Assembly: GCF_042242105.1 (NCBI RefSeq)
Contig: NC_092027.1
Span: forward strand, 12,123,721-12,187,720
Reading direction: 5' to 3'
DNA length: 64,000 nucleotides
From: Pempheris klunzingeri
Taxonomy: Eukaryota; Chordata; Actinopteri; Acropomatiformes; Pempheridae
Of this stretch, positions 38,901 through 49,833 are shown piece after piece (within the stretch, counting starts at the first letter, position 1; each line of letters opens with the position of its first letter). Below the pieces are notes generated by a model that worked only from the letters and a program-made list of their open reading frames with translations, was not told where the DNA came from and did no database searches. Position numbers and translations under genes: made by a program.

Positions 38901-41900
38901 AAGGATCACTTTGACTGCAGCTGTCAGCCTTCAGTTGTTTGCTAGACCTGCACTGCAAAACTAACTGTTGTGGTTCCTGACAAATGTTCTCTGATGTTTT
39001 TGGTTTGAACATAAGCAACATTCATGCCCTTTGTGGTTTCTTTTACAAAAGCAAGCAGTTCATCGGCAGTTGATAATCACATTTCTATGCAGTCGTCATG
39101 ATTGGCCTATGTTTCAAACCATTTATGGCTTTAATCAGATCAAAACTTCAAATATTTTGCCAGTCTATACTGCACAATACTTCTATACTGTTTACACAGG
39201 GCGCCTTTTGTCCGGGGATTTAGGCGGTTAACATGGAACAGTTGTTGCATAATACATATGGGAGGCTGCACAGATTCTCTGAAGCAGTTTTTTCTGAATA
39301 TGTTTTACAAACTTAGACAGTTCACCGACTTCATCATCTGTTTTAACTGTCGCGGATTTCTTTTTCTCCTATTTGCTTCCATTTCTTTTTTTTTTTTTTT
39401 TCCCAAACATGGGCATATCTGTCAGTCATGCGACCTCTTAGCATGTCGTACAGTTTTGACTCATCAGGTAAAGTTTCACGTCACCTATTGTGCTCCTATT
39501 GTTGTACCTTGTGTTTTGTTCCAGGCTATTTCAGGGTTAGCTCCTGATTTAAACACGCACACTCTTTTTTTTTTTTTTCATGCTTGTGTTGTACAAGTGT
39601 GTGTATGACACACTACTATTATTTACTGGCTGGTGTAGTACAGACACCCACTGAACCTGAGGAAGAAATGGGTCAACACAGTGTAAACTAATCTCTCATC
39701 TCAGACTGTGTGAGATGGCCTCCTTTGTATTTACAAAAATTTGCAAGGTCCTTTCTTAATGACTAGTATAAGTTTAAAAGTGTGGCCTGGATGTGTTATA
39801 TTAGTTACTTCCAGGGACTACCAGGGTAGTCTAGGTGATGAGGGATGTACACTGAGCCAGAGCCAGTAGGGTAGATTACAGATCATCACTCTGCCTCTGC
39901 AGCCAGTCTGCCCTGCTTGTCACCCTAATCCGCTCTCACTGGGGAATATGAAAAATTACATAACAATGGTATCAGCAGCCTACCTCAGATAAATAGTTGA
40001 AAGTCAGATGACAGCGTAGCCCTACAGTTGGACTCACAGTCCAGATGTTTGCACGAGAATAACCTTTTGTGGCTGCACTCATTGTCTTTTTTTGTTTCCC
40101 TGGCACTTCCCCTCACTTACCTTCCCCTCTGTGCTCTCCAGCTATGCACAACATGTCTGTGTAAGTGTAGCCCACCGCTACACAGCATCCCCTCAGTTCA
40201 CACCTGGTCTGACAGATGCTTGTTGCTGTCAAGTCCTCCCTGTGGTATCAGTCTGGTGTTAGGGATACAAATATTAACTTGTGTGGTCCCACTGAAGGTT
40301 GTAATTCTTAATTCCTTTACAGGTGCAGGGAAAAGCATCAGCACACCTCAGGACTTATTCCGCAGCTCAGGTAAAGCACTCTTGATGTGAAACAAGCAGC
40401 AGTAGTGTGATCTTGTGTTTTGGGCTTTGTAACAAAATATTTTAAAGAATTTTTAGAAAATCCTTAACCGCATGATTGGAGCTTGTCAACATGTGGTCTG
40501 CGTAATGTATGCTGACTTTATGGTATCAGTAACAACACAAAGACACCCATAGTTTACACAGGCGGCATGATGGCCGGCTGTTAAGATGAGAAGACCGGTC
40601 ATGAAAATTTATGGTTCCTAATCATAATATATCATAATTTGTCACGCCCAGACACTCCTGATGCACCCAGGAAGCTGGCTGGCAGCACCCACTCTCTGGC
40701 CAGTGGCACCATGGGACCCAATCAAGGTGGAGCGCAGCCGCTTAGCCAGAGGAAGAGGCTGCTCAGAGCGCCCACGCTGGCTGAGCTGGACAGCTCTGAA
40801 TCTGATGTAAGATATGTGACTCTTATTGGCTGTTCTCATAAGAAGATCATCCCCTTAATCCAGCAGCTTGAAAAATGTTGATCTTGCAACCTAGTATCCA
40901 TTTTTAAGTCAAAGTCAAACCCTAATATGTTTGTGTTTAATCTCTGTACTGTCCTGTCCACAGCGAGTTGACTTCATAAAAGATATGAAAAAGATACTTT
41001 GAAAAACTTGGTTAATATTTTTGAACTGATGTATAAATGATTAAGTTCTAACTGCTCTATTTTTGCAAACAATTAAAGAAGCATTAATTGGCATGTTCAG
41101 ACAGATTTTTCAAAAGTTTTACTGGAAGTATCTCAGAGAAAACCAACTCATTATATTTCTAAGGGACATTGAACTAGATTTTTTTATTTTACCATGCAAA
41201 TATTTAAAATAATTTCAAGTTTTAGTATCATGTAACTCAATATGTGCTCTGATTGACAGGAGGAGCCCACTCGCAGCAGCTCCAGTATGTCCACGTCTTT
41301 GATGGAGGACACGTCACCCGAGTCCGTCATAGGGAAGAAGGGTAAGATCTCACCTGGAAAAGATTTTAATACTGAAACGTATCTAATTTGTTCAAACTGC
41401 CAAATCTTGATAATGTTCTTTCCTCAGCGGCCTTCTCATGTCATGCTCTTTTATTTATGTCATTTATTTGTCCCCAGCTCCTCCAAAGTTCCTGCCTATT
41501 TCCGCCACCCCACAGCCAGACAAGCGTCAGTCTCCACAGAGGAGGCACTCCATCGAGAAGGAAGCCCCCACCAGTGTCCTCCCCTTTGTGCCCCCATCCA
41601 GACAGAGCTCCAAGTCTCTGGTACGTAACCTGTAGAACCGATTTGCTTTGGATTATTTATCAAGGCCTGTATAGACGGAAGAATGAAACATTTGAGATTG
41701 ATCGCAGAGCTTCAATCAATCTTCCTCCTGGTTTTACTAACATACTGCATTGGACACAACAGATTTAACTACATCAATTATAAATACACTTACTGTACAT
41801 TAAACCAAGATGGTATATCACATCCTTTATTTGTATAGCTACAATTATTCTCCTCAAAGGTCATACCTAACCTAACCAATTAAATGTGAATCATTCTACA

Positions 41901-44900
41901 CAGTAATAAAATATAACGAAATGGAAAGGAGAATACGCTAAATGAGCAAAAAGCGGTTAACTACAAACACAAAATAACGAATCATGAATGGTTGCATTAT
42001 AATTAGAATGAAGTCTGGCTGAATCCGTCAACAACACTGGACATACAATAATTTATCTGTTGCATTTACTCCCGTCCTGTGACTGACCATTTGTTTCCCA
42101 TGAGGTCACTGGTTCTCTGAGTAACTCTGTGCCGGTTGTATGATTTCTTGTGAGGTTGCTGGACGTAATTGAAACCACAGGACAGGCTGCTGTATAAAGG
42201 GGATTCAGATGGAATAAGTTGTTTCTCACCATTTGCTAGTCTAATAGCAGACCTCTGGCGCCAGTCCAGAGGATCTGGTTTCAACTACCACAAGTCATCA
42301 AATCAGAAGAAATACTGTGGAGGAGACGGCTCTCCTGGACAGTTTTACACTAATCTCAGTACCTTCCTAAAATCTGTGAACATTTCATCTTACACTGCTA
42401 TGTTAAATGCCAAAGGAGAGGTACTGAGTTTATTACTTATGTGTTGGTGACGATTCATTTTTTTCGCCAATTGTTAATAGTAAGTAGTAAAATAGTAACT
42501 TTTCACACAATTATTACATTACTTTTCCTTTATACTTTTCATGTTAATGATTACATCCTATCTTGCCTCCTAAAAATGAGAATTGTAGTAATCGAAAGCA
42601 CACATTTACAAATCTCTAGTCAGCCATTTCATGATGAAAGTAAAGAGTAATTTATTTTACCTGAAGCAATGTTTTTCTCTGTCTCTCTTCCCATCATTCT
42701 TTTTGAAGCACTTTCACATATATATTAAGTGTTGCCTTTCACACAGATAATAAGACCCCAGGTTCTCTAGTAGATGTACTGTTTACACACTGTCTTATCC
42801 CAAAGACTGACATGCAGTCATTTCCTATTTTATATGATGCTGCAGCTGAAGGCGGACACCAGCACCGAGGTAACTTGGTCAACCTTCTGTCTCCCCATCA
42901 ACATTAGCCCATTTCATAGACTTTGCTCCGTAATAGCCTTTTTTTCTTTTAAATTAAAACTGATAGTGGGACAGATTAGGAGTGACGCAGGAAGCGGTGG
43001 TGTGCAAGATGTAGGTCCGCACCATCAGTAGGCGCCAGCTGCTTGAGTTGAAAGAATGAAATCACGAGATGAGGAAGGTGCCATCTCTGTGAACTCTCCT
43101 GCTTTTGAGAAGGATGCTGTCAGATGATTTTTCTGTCATGGGACTTCCTGTTATGAAGTTCTGCTGTTATGAAATTAAATGTCACGCCACACATGAGATT
43201 AAATAACAGTGAATTAACTGTATGAGCTAATGTAAGGAGAGAGTTACTAAACTATAGTAAACATTTGTCTTTAAAAGGTTGACTGTAGATAATAATAATA
43301 TAATACTTGGCATATTCTGAAAATATCCTTATAGTTTCATATAGTTCTTTGATTAAATTGTATTAAGTGTGTTGTATGTGTATAGCTTGTTGGAATATAA
43401 GGATGTCCTGTTCCCTCTGTCTGCTGGTCAGGTGGGAGCCGCCAGTGGTTCTCAGGGCACGGTACGTCACTGTTACTGCATATTGTAAAATTGTATCATC
43501 AGAGGCACACAGCACTGTGTGGGGAACCCATCCTTTATTAGAACCCTGTGTCATTCAATCGATTTGTTTCAGAAAAATGGGACCATGTGTTGTGACCATT
43601 TGTGTGAACGGGAGGTCTGCATCACACTGAAAATAACTTTGGGGGGGGGGGGGGATAAAATGAAGAGAGCTGAGAAATTATCTGTAAACATTTCACAGTT
43701 TCTAATCCAAATCGACCGAAGGGCACTGAGAGTAAATGATTGGTGAAGAAGTCCCCTGAGCTATTTTCACTTCTGTGGAGTTTGACATTGGGTGCAATAT
43801 ATTGAGAGGAGATGAATATGCTGGAGGTGTTGAATAGGCTCCCAAACATGCCACAAATCTCGACCACTGCTTTGCACCATGATGGGGGTCCACTTGCAAA
43901 TTAGTTATGTGTGAATGGCTGTAAAACATTGATTCACATGGAAAATAGTCAGTTAGTGTAAGTTCATTGAATGACGATAAAAGTAAGTAGTGCAGACAAG
44001 AAAACTGACCATGTTGAGCTGGCTGCAGTTATCTGTTGAAGCTGTTTTTGTTGTTTTGTTGCTGTTTTGGACCCGTGGTCAGGAATAAAGTAAATGGAAT
44101 AACTGAATTAAGTAAATTAATAGCTAAAAGCTGTGGACCACCATCATATGTTCAGTGGAAGCATCATTTTTTTGTGGGTGTTTTTTTTTTTTTTTCATCT
44201 CGACTGTATTACTTTTGTGCTTTTTGCCACATTCACATGGTGTTAGTCTCATTGGCAGGGGATACCATCGCTTCATGCTGTTTCACTGTTTTGGGTTATC
44301 TGTTTCCTAATCTGCATGTATATGGGTAGTTTGCTGATGTTTGTGTGTTTCTCCTGCAGGAGGAGTTCTGCTACCCAGTGGAGTGTCTGGCTCTGACGGT
44401 GGAGGAGGTGATGCACATCAGGCAGGTTCTGGTCAAGGCCGAGCTGGAAAAGTTTCAGCAGTACAAAGACATCTACACCGCCCTCAAGAAAGGAAAGGTA
44501 GACACCATTTTGCCGTCGGAGTGATCATTTTCCTGAGTCATCGCTTCAGTATAACCGATTCTATGTATTGTCTTCACCTCTCTAGCTTTGCTTTTCGTGT
44601 CGGACCAAGAGGTTCTCCCTTTTCACCTGGTCCTACACCTGCCAGTTCTGCAAAAGGTACATTCAGTCACTATTACTAGAACTACTCGACTTACAGGGCA
44701 ACTCCACCAATTTTACTCTGTTTACAGGTCTTACAGGTCAATTATATAGTGGGGAAAAACTATTTTCGATCGTCTTTGTTTTAAACCATCTATCATGAGT
44801 CCAACAATGCTATGGGAGTGCAATGCTAAATCGGTGGAGTACTCTTCAGTTATACACATCTGTTTAGTAATGTTCAACTCAATTTAAGTTAATTTTTATC

Positions 44901-45282
44901 TTCTCCAGGCCTGTGTGTTCCCAGTGCTCTAAAAAGGTAGGAGGCTGCTGACTTACATTCAACACACTTTTGAACTTTCACTTTAGAAACGCCTGATACA
45001 CTTGACACCCGATGATCGCTTAATGAACTGCATATACTGTATGAGAATTTAAAACTTTTTTAAACTATTTTGTATTTTTCTTCAGATGCGGCTGCCATCT
45101 AAGCCCTACTCCACTTTGCCCATCTATTCTCTGGGCCCCAGTGCTGTGGCTAAAGAAGAGGCAAGTGGATCATCTGCCCCTGCTGAGCCAGAAAAAAACC
45201 CTTTTGGGTCTGGACATAGTCGACACAGCCTACGCAGAAGTGTTTACAAGTATGTACTATAGAACCCCCCATTTCTTTATTT

Positions 45283-45345
<63 letters not shown>

Positions 45346-45695
45346 TATATATGTACACACTGAGCAAATGTGGTGAAAATGTTGTGCTTTGTCAGATTAG
45401 TTCCTTATTTCTTTCTCTCCGCAGGTTGTCTAAGCACAGCAGCAGTAGTAGCAGCAAAGATGGACGCTCACAGGACGAGCCAGAGCTGCCCAAGGAGCTT
45501 ACAGAGGACTGGGTCACCATGGAGATCTGTGTAGACTGCAAAAAGTTCATCACAGAAATCATCTCCTCCAGCAAGCGCAGCCTGTCCGTGGCCACCAAGC
45601 GTGCCCGTCTGAATCGCAAAACTCAATCCTTCTACATGTCATCGTCTAACTCTGTTAACTTCAGGCCCTCTGAGCGTACCATCAATGAGATATAG
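17990..45695 (+). CDS. spire1: Protein spire homolog 1, actin nucleator (17 coding exons)
   Basis: Nucleates unbranched actin filaments with FMN-type formins and recruits myosin V to Rab11/Rab27 vesicles. Exons: 17990-18335, 23572-23603, 32474-32743, 34519-34644, 37299-37370, 37502-37666, 37815-37901, 38407-38536, 40323-40370, 40652-40806, 41260-41341, 41478-41620, 44360-44497, 44586-44656, 44909-44936, 45086-45249, 45425-45695. All phases join: 2328 nt, 775 residues. KIND domain about 41-230 ([20 protein letters not shown]); an acidic run ([10 protein letters not shown]) lies within it. Four WH2 actin-binding repeats follow at about 283-400, ending LKKV, LRKV, LNPV and LRPV. The myosin V tail-binding motif is [13 protein letters not shown]. 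The Spire box is exon 13 ([20 protein letters not shown]), then a FYVE-like zinc finger ([18 protein letters not shown]) and C-terminus ERTINEI. The GTG at 17894 is in frame but no upstream ATG exists; the ATG at 17990 is used. It matches SPIRE1 far better than SPIRE2. Confidence 0.96.
18600..18621. repeat. Poly(A) run
   Basis: 22 consecutive A residues in spire1 intron 1, without an adjacent retroelement body that I can recognise. Confidence 0.9.
19098..20368 (-). mobile_element. Tc1/mariner element, internally deleted, IR/DR type
   Basis: About 1.27 kb, flanked by TA at 19096-19097 and 20369-20370 (Tc1 target duplication). Terminal inverted repeats of about 220 bp (19098-19320 and 20150-20368) are highly similar. 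Each carries two direct copies of 'aaaagtattggaaca', one at the outer end (19109-19123; reverse strand 20349-20363) and one near the inner end, the IR/DR layout known from Sleeping Beauty-like transposons. Between them on the minus strand lies a transposase lacking its DNA-binding domain. It sits in spire1 intron 1, opposite to the gene. Full-length Tc1 elements are about 1.6 kb, so roughly 300 bp are missing, matching the lost N-terminal coding part. Confidence 0.9.
19352..20140 (-). pseudogene. Tc1 transposase, N-terminally truncated (262 codons open)
   Basis: The catalytic domain is complete and free of stops: LWTDET (first Asp), VQQDNDSKR (second Asp) and SPDFNPIEH (Glu), with 34 residues between the second Asp and the Glu (DD34E). 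The frame joins the family at [15 protein letters not shown]. The roughly 100-110 residues that should precede it, containing the paired-like helix-turn-helix DNA-binding domains, are absent, and the sequence just upstream runs straight into the terminal repeat. The first 20 or so residues from the ATG are probably not native. The product could not bind the ends by itself, so the copy is non-autonomous. Confidence 0.88.
23572..23603 (+). CDS. spire1: spire1 coding exon 2, a 32-nt microexon in the KIND domain
   Basis: Flanked by 'ctctgtcattgcag' and GAG|GTGAGT. Exon 1 ends in phase 1 and exon 3 begins in phase 0, so exactly 3n+2 bases are needed between them, and 32 nt fits. It adds (D)[10 protein letters not shown] before [11 protein letters not shown], aligning with the human stretch KLGYSQCMETE before VIESLG. 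Without it the KIND frame would shift, so it should be constitutive. It was placed by phase and position rather than by strong residue identity. Confidence 0.8.
25010..25290 (+). repeat. Dispersed teleost repeat fragment
   Basis: Phrases such as 'attgccatgaaatcttatac', 'gtggtccccagagga', 'gatcccctgacttttcg', 'cattcccataagcctcagct' and 'gctagcttgctaacatgcta' occur in the order of a very common fish interspersed repeat. A shorter relative lies at 34288-34390. No ORF; the class is not assigned. Confidence 0.6.
28030..28110 (+). repeat. Possible short dispersed repeat remnant
   Basis: 'ttatttaaccttcatctaac' followed by 'ccaggggtagtcacattgag' resembles a common fish repeat motif (tttatttaacc...ccaggta...cattgag). 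Short and diverged, so only weakly supported. Confidence 0.35.
34288..34390 (+). repeat. Second copy of the dispersed repeat seen at 25010-25290
   Basis: 'ggtccagactgaaaaatctc' and 'catggtccccagaggagatg' parallel 'ggtccagactgaattatgtc' and 'gtggtccccagaggaaaact' at about 25026-25105. It lies about 130 bp before spire1 exon 4 (34519). Confidence 0.55.
40323..40370 (+). CDS. spire1: spire1 exon 9, likely 48-nt cassette exon
   Basis: 48 nt, phase 1 at both ends, flanked by 'attcctttacag' and CAG|GTAAAG. It encodes [16 protein letters not shown] in the linker between the last WH2 repeat and the myosin V-binding motif. Skipping it joins RRSRL directly to DTPDAPRK and keeps the frame; this resembles the human form I remember (RRSRLDVTTPES). 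Hence probably alternatively spliced; included in the 775-residue model. Confidence 0.65.
42181..42420 (+). CDS. spire1: Candidate alternative spire1 exon (80 codons, exonC-like)
   Basis: Lies in the intron between exons 12 and 13, which joins in phase 0. The 240-nt block is open in the required frame, preceded by AG (gaaaccacag) and followed by GAG|GTACTG. An in-frame TAA at 42166 excludes extension upstream. Of the AGs I checked between 42180 and 42209, only 42179-42180 gives phase 0. A second in-phase donor, TCT|GTGAAC at 42376, would give 65 codons. The peptide begins [20 protein letters not shown] and has a hydrophobic/aromatic helix-like segment ([16 protein letters not shown]) followed by a basic stretch. 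Mammalian Spire1 has an alternative exon in this part of the gene (exonC, Spire1C, about 58 residues) that directs the protein to mitochondria. Equivalence is inferred from position; I did not match residues from memory. The acceptor has a poor pyrimidine tract. Confidence 0.5.
42846..42869 (+). CDS. spire1: Candidate 24-nt spire1 microexon
   Basis: CTGAAG...CACCGAG between 'tatatgatgctgcag' and GAG|GTAACT, encoding LKADTSTE. Multiple of three, phase 0, in the same phase-0 intron as the neighbouring candidates. A TGC lies right against the acceptor. Supported only by splice sites, phase and GC-richer composition. Confidence 0.4.
43432..43461 (+). CDS. spire1: Candidate 30-nt spire1 microexon
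   Basis: Flanked by a good acceptor ('ccctctgtctgctggtcag') and a strong donor (ACG|GTACGT). Encodes [10 protein letters not shown] in phase 0. The TGC about 10 nt upstream of the AG resembles the UGC signal of SRRM4-dependent neural microexons. Evidence is splice-site quality plus exact phase. Confidence 0.45.
43641..43654 (+). repeat. G14 homopolymer
   Basis: 14 consecutive G residues in the spire1 exon 12-13 intron, an unstable tract able to form a quadruplex. Confidence 0.95.
45286..45353. repeat. (AT)n(AC)n(AT)n compound microsatellite
   Basis: About 68 bp of alternating purine-pyrimidine sequence, 37 bp after the spire1 exon 16 donor (45250) and about 70 bp before exon 17, so it fills much of a 175-bp intron. 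Confidence 0.95.
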
Positions 45696-47104
45696 AGAGG
45701 GGGACCGCCTCGTGCACTTTTTGTTCATGCCTTTCCCAGAGCTTAGTCGTTCAATAGAAAAAAAATTGATCCCTTCCCCAGCTTTTCAGGCCTAGTTCAC
45801 TGTGATGGTGAAGCCAGTCCACCCCACCCCAAAGTTAGCAAAGGTTTTTGTACCTAACCCCGTCTCAGGAAAACTTGGCACGCTATGATTGGCTATGACA
45901 GATCAGGACTTGACAGTAGCTGCCAGATAACAAAGGAGAGCCATGTTTCTACAAATCAGTGATAATTCAAGGCTGATGTCACTATTATGAACCAGGTAAG
46001 AGAATGTATATTTGACATAAGAGTGGGATCACATGATGCAGAAAGCCAAAAGCTGCAGTGACGACGTGTAAATAGTAAAAACGGCCCTTCCCGAAGCTTA
46101 GCTTTGAATAAGTTTTCCAGTTCCTGTTTACTTCTAGCACTCAGGAAGAACAACAGATTGTCTTTTGACAGAAATGCACTGTAGATCCTACTGTCAGGTC
46201 TGTTGGGGTAGATCTCTGCCGCGCCCCTGCCCCTCTTTTATTCTTCCAGCAACAATTATGCCAAATGTTACATCATTATTTTTTTTTAGCCAGTTTAAAT
46301 GCACATTTACTGTTCTCTCATGTTGTAGGGAAGACACATTGAGGGGTGTGAATGGTCAGATTATTTTTCTGGGTGAGTTTTAGCCATTAGTTTTAATGTA
46401 TGTTCAATTCTGTGCCTGGTGCCAAAATGTAATTTCTTTCTTTGAATGCCTTTGTAGTTCTGGACCTACTGTACATATGTGTGATAAACTCAATGGGAGA
46501 CATTTTGGGGAAATCCACGGTTCGGTTTCTTGCCCTTCCATGTTCTGAGATGGGCAATAGAAGCACAGAAATGTAGGGTTACGGATGTGTACATGCTGTA
46601 TATCTTAATTGTTCCAAATTTAAATTTAATATAAAAAAAATTAACTAAGTAGAAGTATGATTTTACCATGTTTTAAGAGTTCTGCCTCTGGAGTTTCTTT
46701 ATTTGAAATTCTTCTCCGAAACCTTTATTATTAGTGTTATATTTGTGTCAATGTAATATATAAAGATTTTATTTCTGTTATATAGTTTAAAAACTCCTCA
46801 GTGTTAAAATACTTCTAAGTTGCAAATCGCACTTTTATTGGACCAATTTATTGTTTCTGTTGGGTTTTTTGTCTTAATTAATAATGATTATTAAAATCTT
46901 TGTTTTTCACCTCGTGGGGGGTCCATAGTGCCATTTCCCAGGGTTCTTCATGAATGAAAGTTTGTGTGAATGCTAATAGGTTGTTTCTAAGAATGGAATA
47001 ATAGCTAAAACAAAACACTCCAATGAATTGAATGTAGGCATTTTTAAGTGTATAACTGTCATTTAATATGCTTTATGAACTTTTATTCCCTTTCAGAAGA
47101 CTCT

Positions 47105-47138
<34 letters not shown>

Positions 47139-47330
47139 CACAGGTTCATATAGTGTGTTTTGTGACAGTTGTTACCAAACGAACACAAAGCCTAACCAGC
47201 GCCGTTTTCCAGTGAAGCCGTACATCAGACCAGTTTATTTTAGACTTCTGTAAGGAATGTATGCATGCTGTATTGTGATCTGTTTGTTTTTATCAAAGAA
47301 ATTATAATAAAATCATGATTCTTACGTTTG
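45696..47330 (+). other. spire1: spire1 3' UTR
   Basis: Follows the TAG at 45693-45695. No coding features; increasingly AT-rich, with a CA repeat at 47106-47135. AATAAA at 47306-47311, shortly after T-rich sequence, is the best terminal polyadenylation signal, giving a UTR of about 1.6 kb. Confidence 0.6.
47106..47135. repeat. (AC)n microsatellite
   Basis: 30 bp of AC repeat within the inferred spire1 3' UTR. Confidence 0.9.
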
Positions 47331-47821
47331 ATGCAATTTTCCTGAGACAGAATTCAAAGCTTGTTGTTAAATTTACTGCAGCACAGAAATGTTCAGTGAT
47401 ACAGAGCACACAGTGCAAAGTCACATTAGACAGCAGAGGGCGACAGAGGGGCACTGAAGGGAAATCCTCCTTTCTGGGCTCCACATCAACCTGTGGTGTT
47501 GGGGACATCAGGTGGTGGAAGGTGTTTACTACAGACCTGTTAAGTTATCACTTGGATACATCTGATTATGCTCAGTGAGCAACACAACAGACACAGTCTC
47601 TGCAATTAGCCAGCTACAATATTTAAAACTGCAGAAATGGTGAAAGACGCCTTTTTCTTGCAAGTAGCACTAATCAAATATTTCTTTCATCCTGACTTTT
47701 ATTTTGCTTTATTTAATGTTACTCTAATATTAAATGAAAAAGAAACCATAATGTTAAAATTATTTCATTCTGTTACTTATTTTCACTTAAATGCTACTGC
47801 CCAGTACTTGTGTTAATAATC

Positions 47822-47945
47822 CTGGCCCCGAGGGCTCACTGCCCTGCATGTTTTAGGGTGTTTCCCTGCTCCAACACACCAGATTAAAATGATCAGTTCA
47901 TGACCCATTCATTTGAATCAGGCGTGTAGGGAAACACCGGTCTAG
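47822..47945. repeat. Foldback (hairpin) repeat remnant
   Basis: 'gtgtttccctgctccaacac' followed by 'accagatt' (47859-47886) is mirrored by 'aatcaggcgtgtagggaaac' with 'acc' (47917-47939). The reverse complement of the second arm reads 'gtttccctacacgcctgatt', matching the first arm with one short gap. Flanks resemble a common short fish repeat about 'Ccgagggctcactgccctgc'. Non-coding. Confidence 0.55.
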
Positions 47946-48487
47946 TATTCCATCCACAAATTAGATGAAAGTTTGAGTGTGTACACTGTAGGCATTTTAT
48001 TATAACCAAAACCTTTAGTTCTTCACACGCACCTCATTCTAGAATCAAATGAAGAGGGTGATGTATTTGTAGTACTTGTGTGAAAGAGAAAGGCAGAACC
48101 CCTTTGTGCTCCACCTCCTGGCGGTACAGGTGTCCGTCACACTAACACGGGGTAAAGTTACAGACTGGCAATGGGCCCTCTCACATGACACAGCAGGGAA
48201 ACCCCTCAAGTAGTATCTAAAACTACTTCAAGCAGGTTTCCTTCTCTTCTCATGAACTAAAAGGACTTGAGGATAAATTGGTGTTACTGATTGATTTGTA
48301 CTTTACCTTACATTTCACCCTTAGGCTACCCAGTAGTACTAATACTGTGTAAGACCTGACGGATTATTCACATTTTAACTAAAAAATGAAGGTGGCTTGT
48401 TGCAAAAACACCCACAAGGTTTATGCAGGGTAAGGTTTATCCTGGTGGCTCCTACAGTTCTTCTAACCACAGTTATTGCATGTGTGT

Positions 48488-48490
<3 letters not shown>

Positions 48491-48518
<28 letters not shown>
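48491..48518. repeat. (CA)n microsatellite
   Basis: 28 bp of CA repeat in the spire1-klhl38 intergenic region. Confidence 0.9.
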
Positions 48519-48522
<4 letters not shown>

Positions 48523-49833
48523 GGGCTAGCAATGAAATGCTATCCCTTGATGGGTTAGTAACAGACACTGAAAATAACCTGCCGGGCCACAGCCTCCCTA
48601 AAGGGTGACCCTCACACACTGGTTTCTATGGAAAGAAAGAAAGCAAACACAGTCAATAAACAGTCTGAATATGATGTGTATTTAGCAGCAGCTCAATAAA
48701 AAGTTTCACAGGGTGCTGTTCTCAAATGCTGCTCTGGCTAACAGACGAGCATATGACATCTGACTCAGCTTGTGGCAAATCATTCATGATGGTCACAGTT
48801 GTTGGCTGGTAGGTTCTAACTTTAAGGTTTTAATGCGATGCATGTGTGTCTTCATAATGATTTGGTCAAGCATCCGAATCCACACACAGACACATAAACT
48901 AAGGGTGCTTGTGAGGCATCCAGAGTGACCAGGCTAACAAGGAGCCATTTAACTCAATGACAGTCTGGGCTTGCTAATGTGGGATGGGATGGAATTCCCT
49001 TTTGGTCGCTGCTCCTGGGCAAGTTTCAATGTTTCCCCACTAATGAGCAGGGATTAAAATGTAAGAGTGAAATCTGATCCTGCATCTCCTCCCCTGAGGT
49101 CAACTTCAGCAGAGGGCTGCATACAAATAGGCCAACCATACAAACAGTGAGCCTCTCAGGGGGACGCTGGTAACTACATATTTAGCCTCCTCTTGCCAGA
49201 CGCTCTTTATAATGAGAATGTGGCCTGAAGGGTCAAGAGGTTGACGCATGTCGTGTCAAACTGTAACATAAAGCAGTGTGTACATTTCATGCCAGACAAA
49301 CTGTTTTAAGTTCTCATAATAATACATATAATATTACAACAGAGTTAAATATAATGCAGTACTTGCAGGACGCTGGTACTTGTGGTACTTAATGATGTAC
49401 GCAGAACAAATGTGTCACCTGATAGCAAGTGAACATGTTTATGTGTGCGTGTCAACAATGTTCCCTTGAGTATGAAGGGAGCATGACTCAGCCAGTCGGC
49501 AGACACATGGAGAACAATTTAAATCTGCACAAAGTTCAGTAAAACAATAACAAAACTTGCTGTCCAAAAACAGATTCTATTATTTAGAAATCTGATTTTG
49601 TCTGCAGTGTCACCACATACAGTTCATATACATAAATAACAGTGTTCCTTTATAAACCACGTCACAAACAAGGAAATCAATATCGAAAATATAAGCATAC
49701 TGCATAGTAGAAAATAAAACATTTTAAAGGGAAAAAAATGCAAGAGAAAGTCAATTGTGCAAGTAGCAGCAACACATTATGCACCATGCAGTTGATCAGT
49801 CTTAAATAGACAGACTCGCTGCAGGGATGCTTG

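Noticed and set aside
45250-45353. Tyr/Ile/Thr/His repeat peptide in the spire1 exon 16 to 17 frame
   Set aside because: It is translation of the AT/AC microsatellite in the intron; the donor GTATGT at 45250 removes it.
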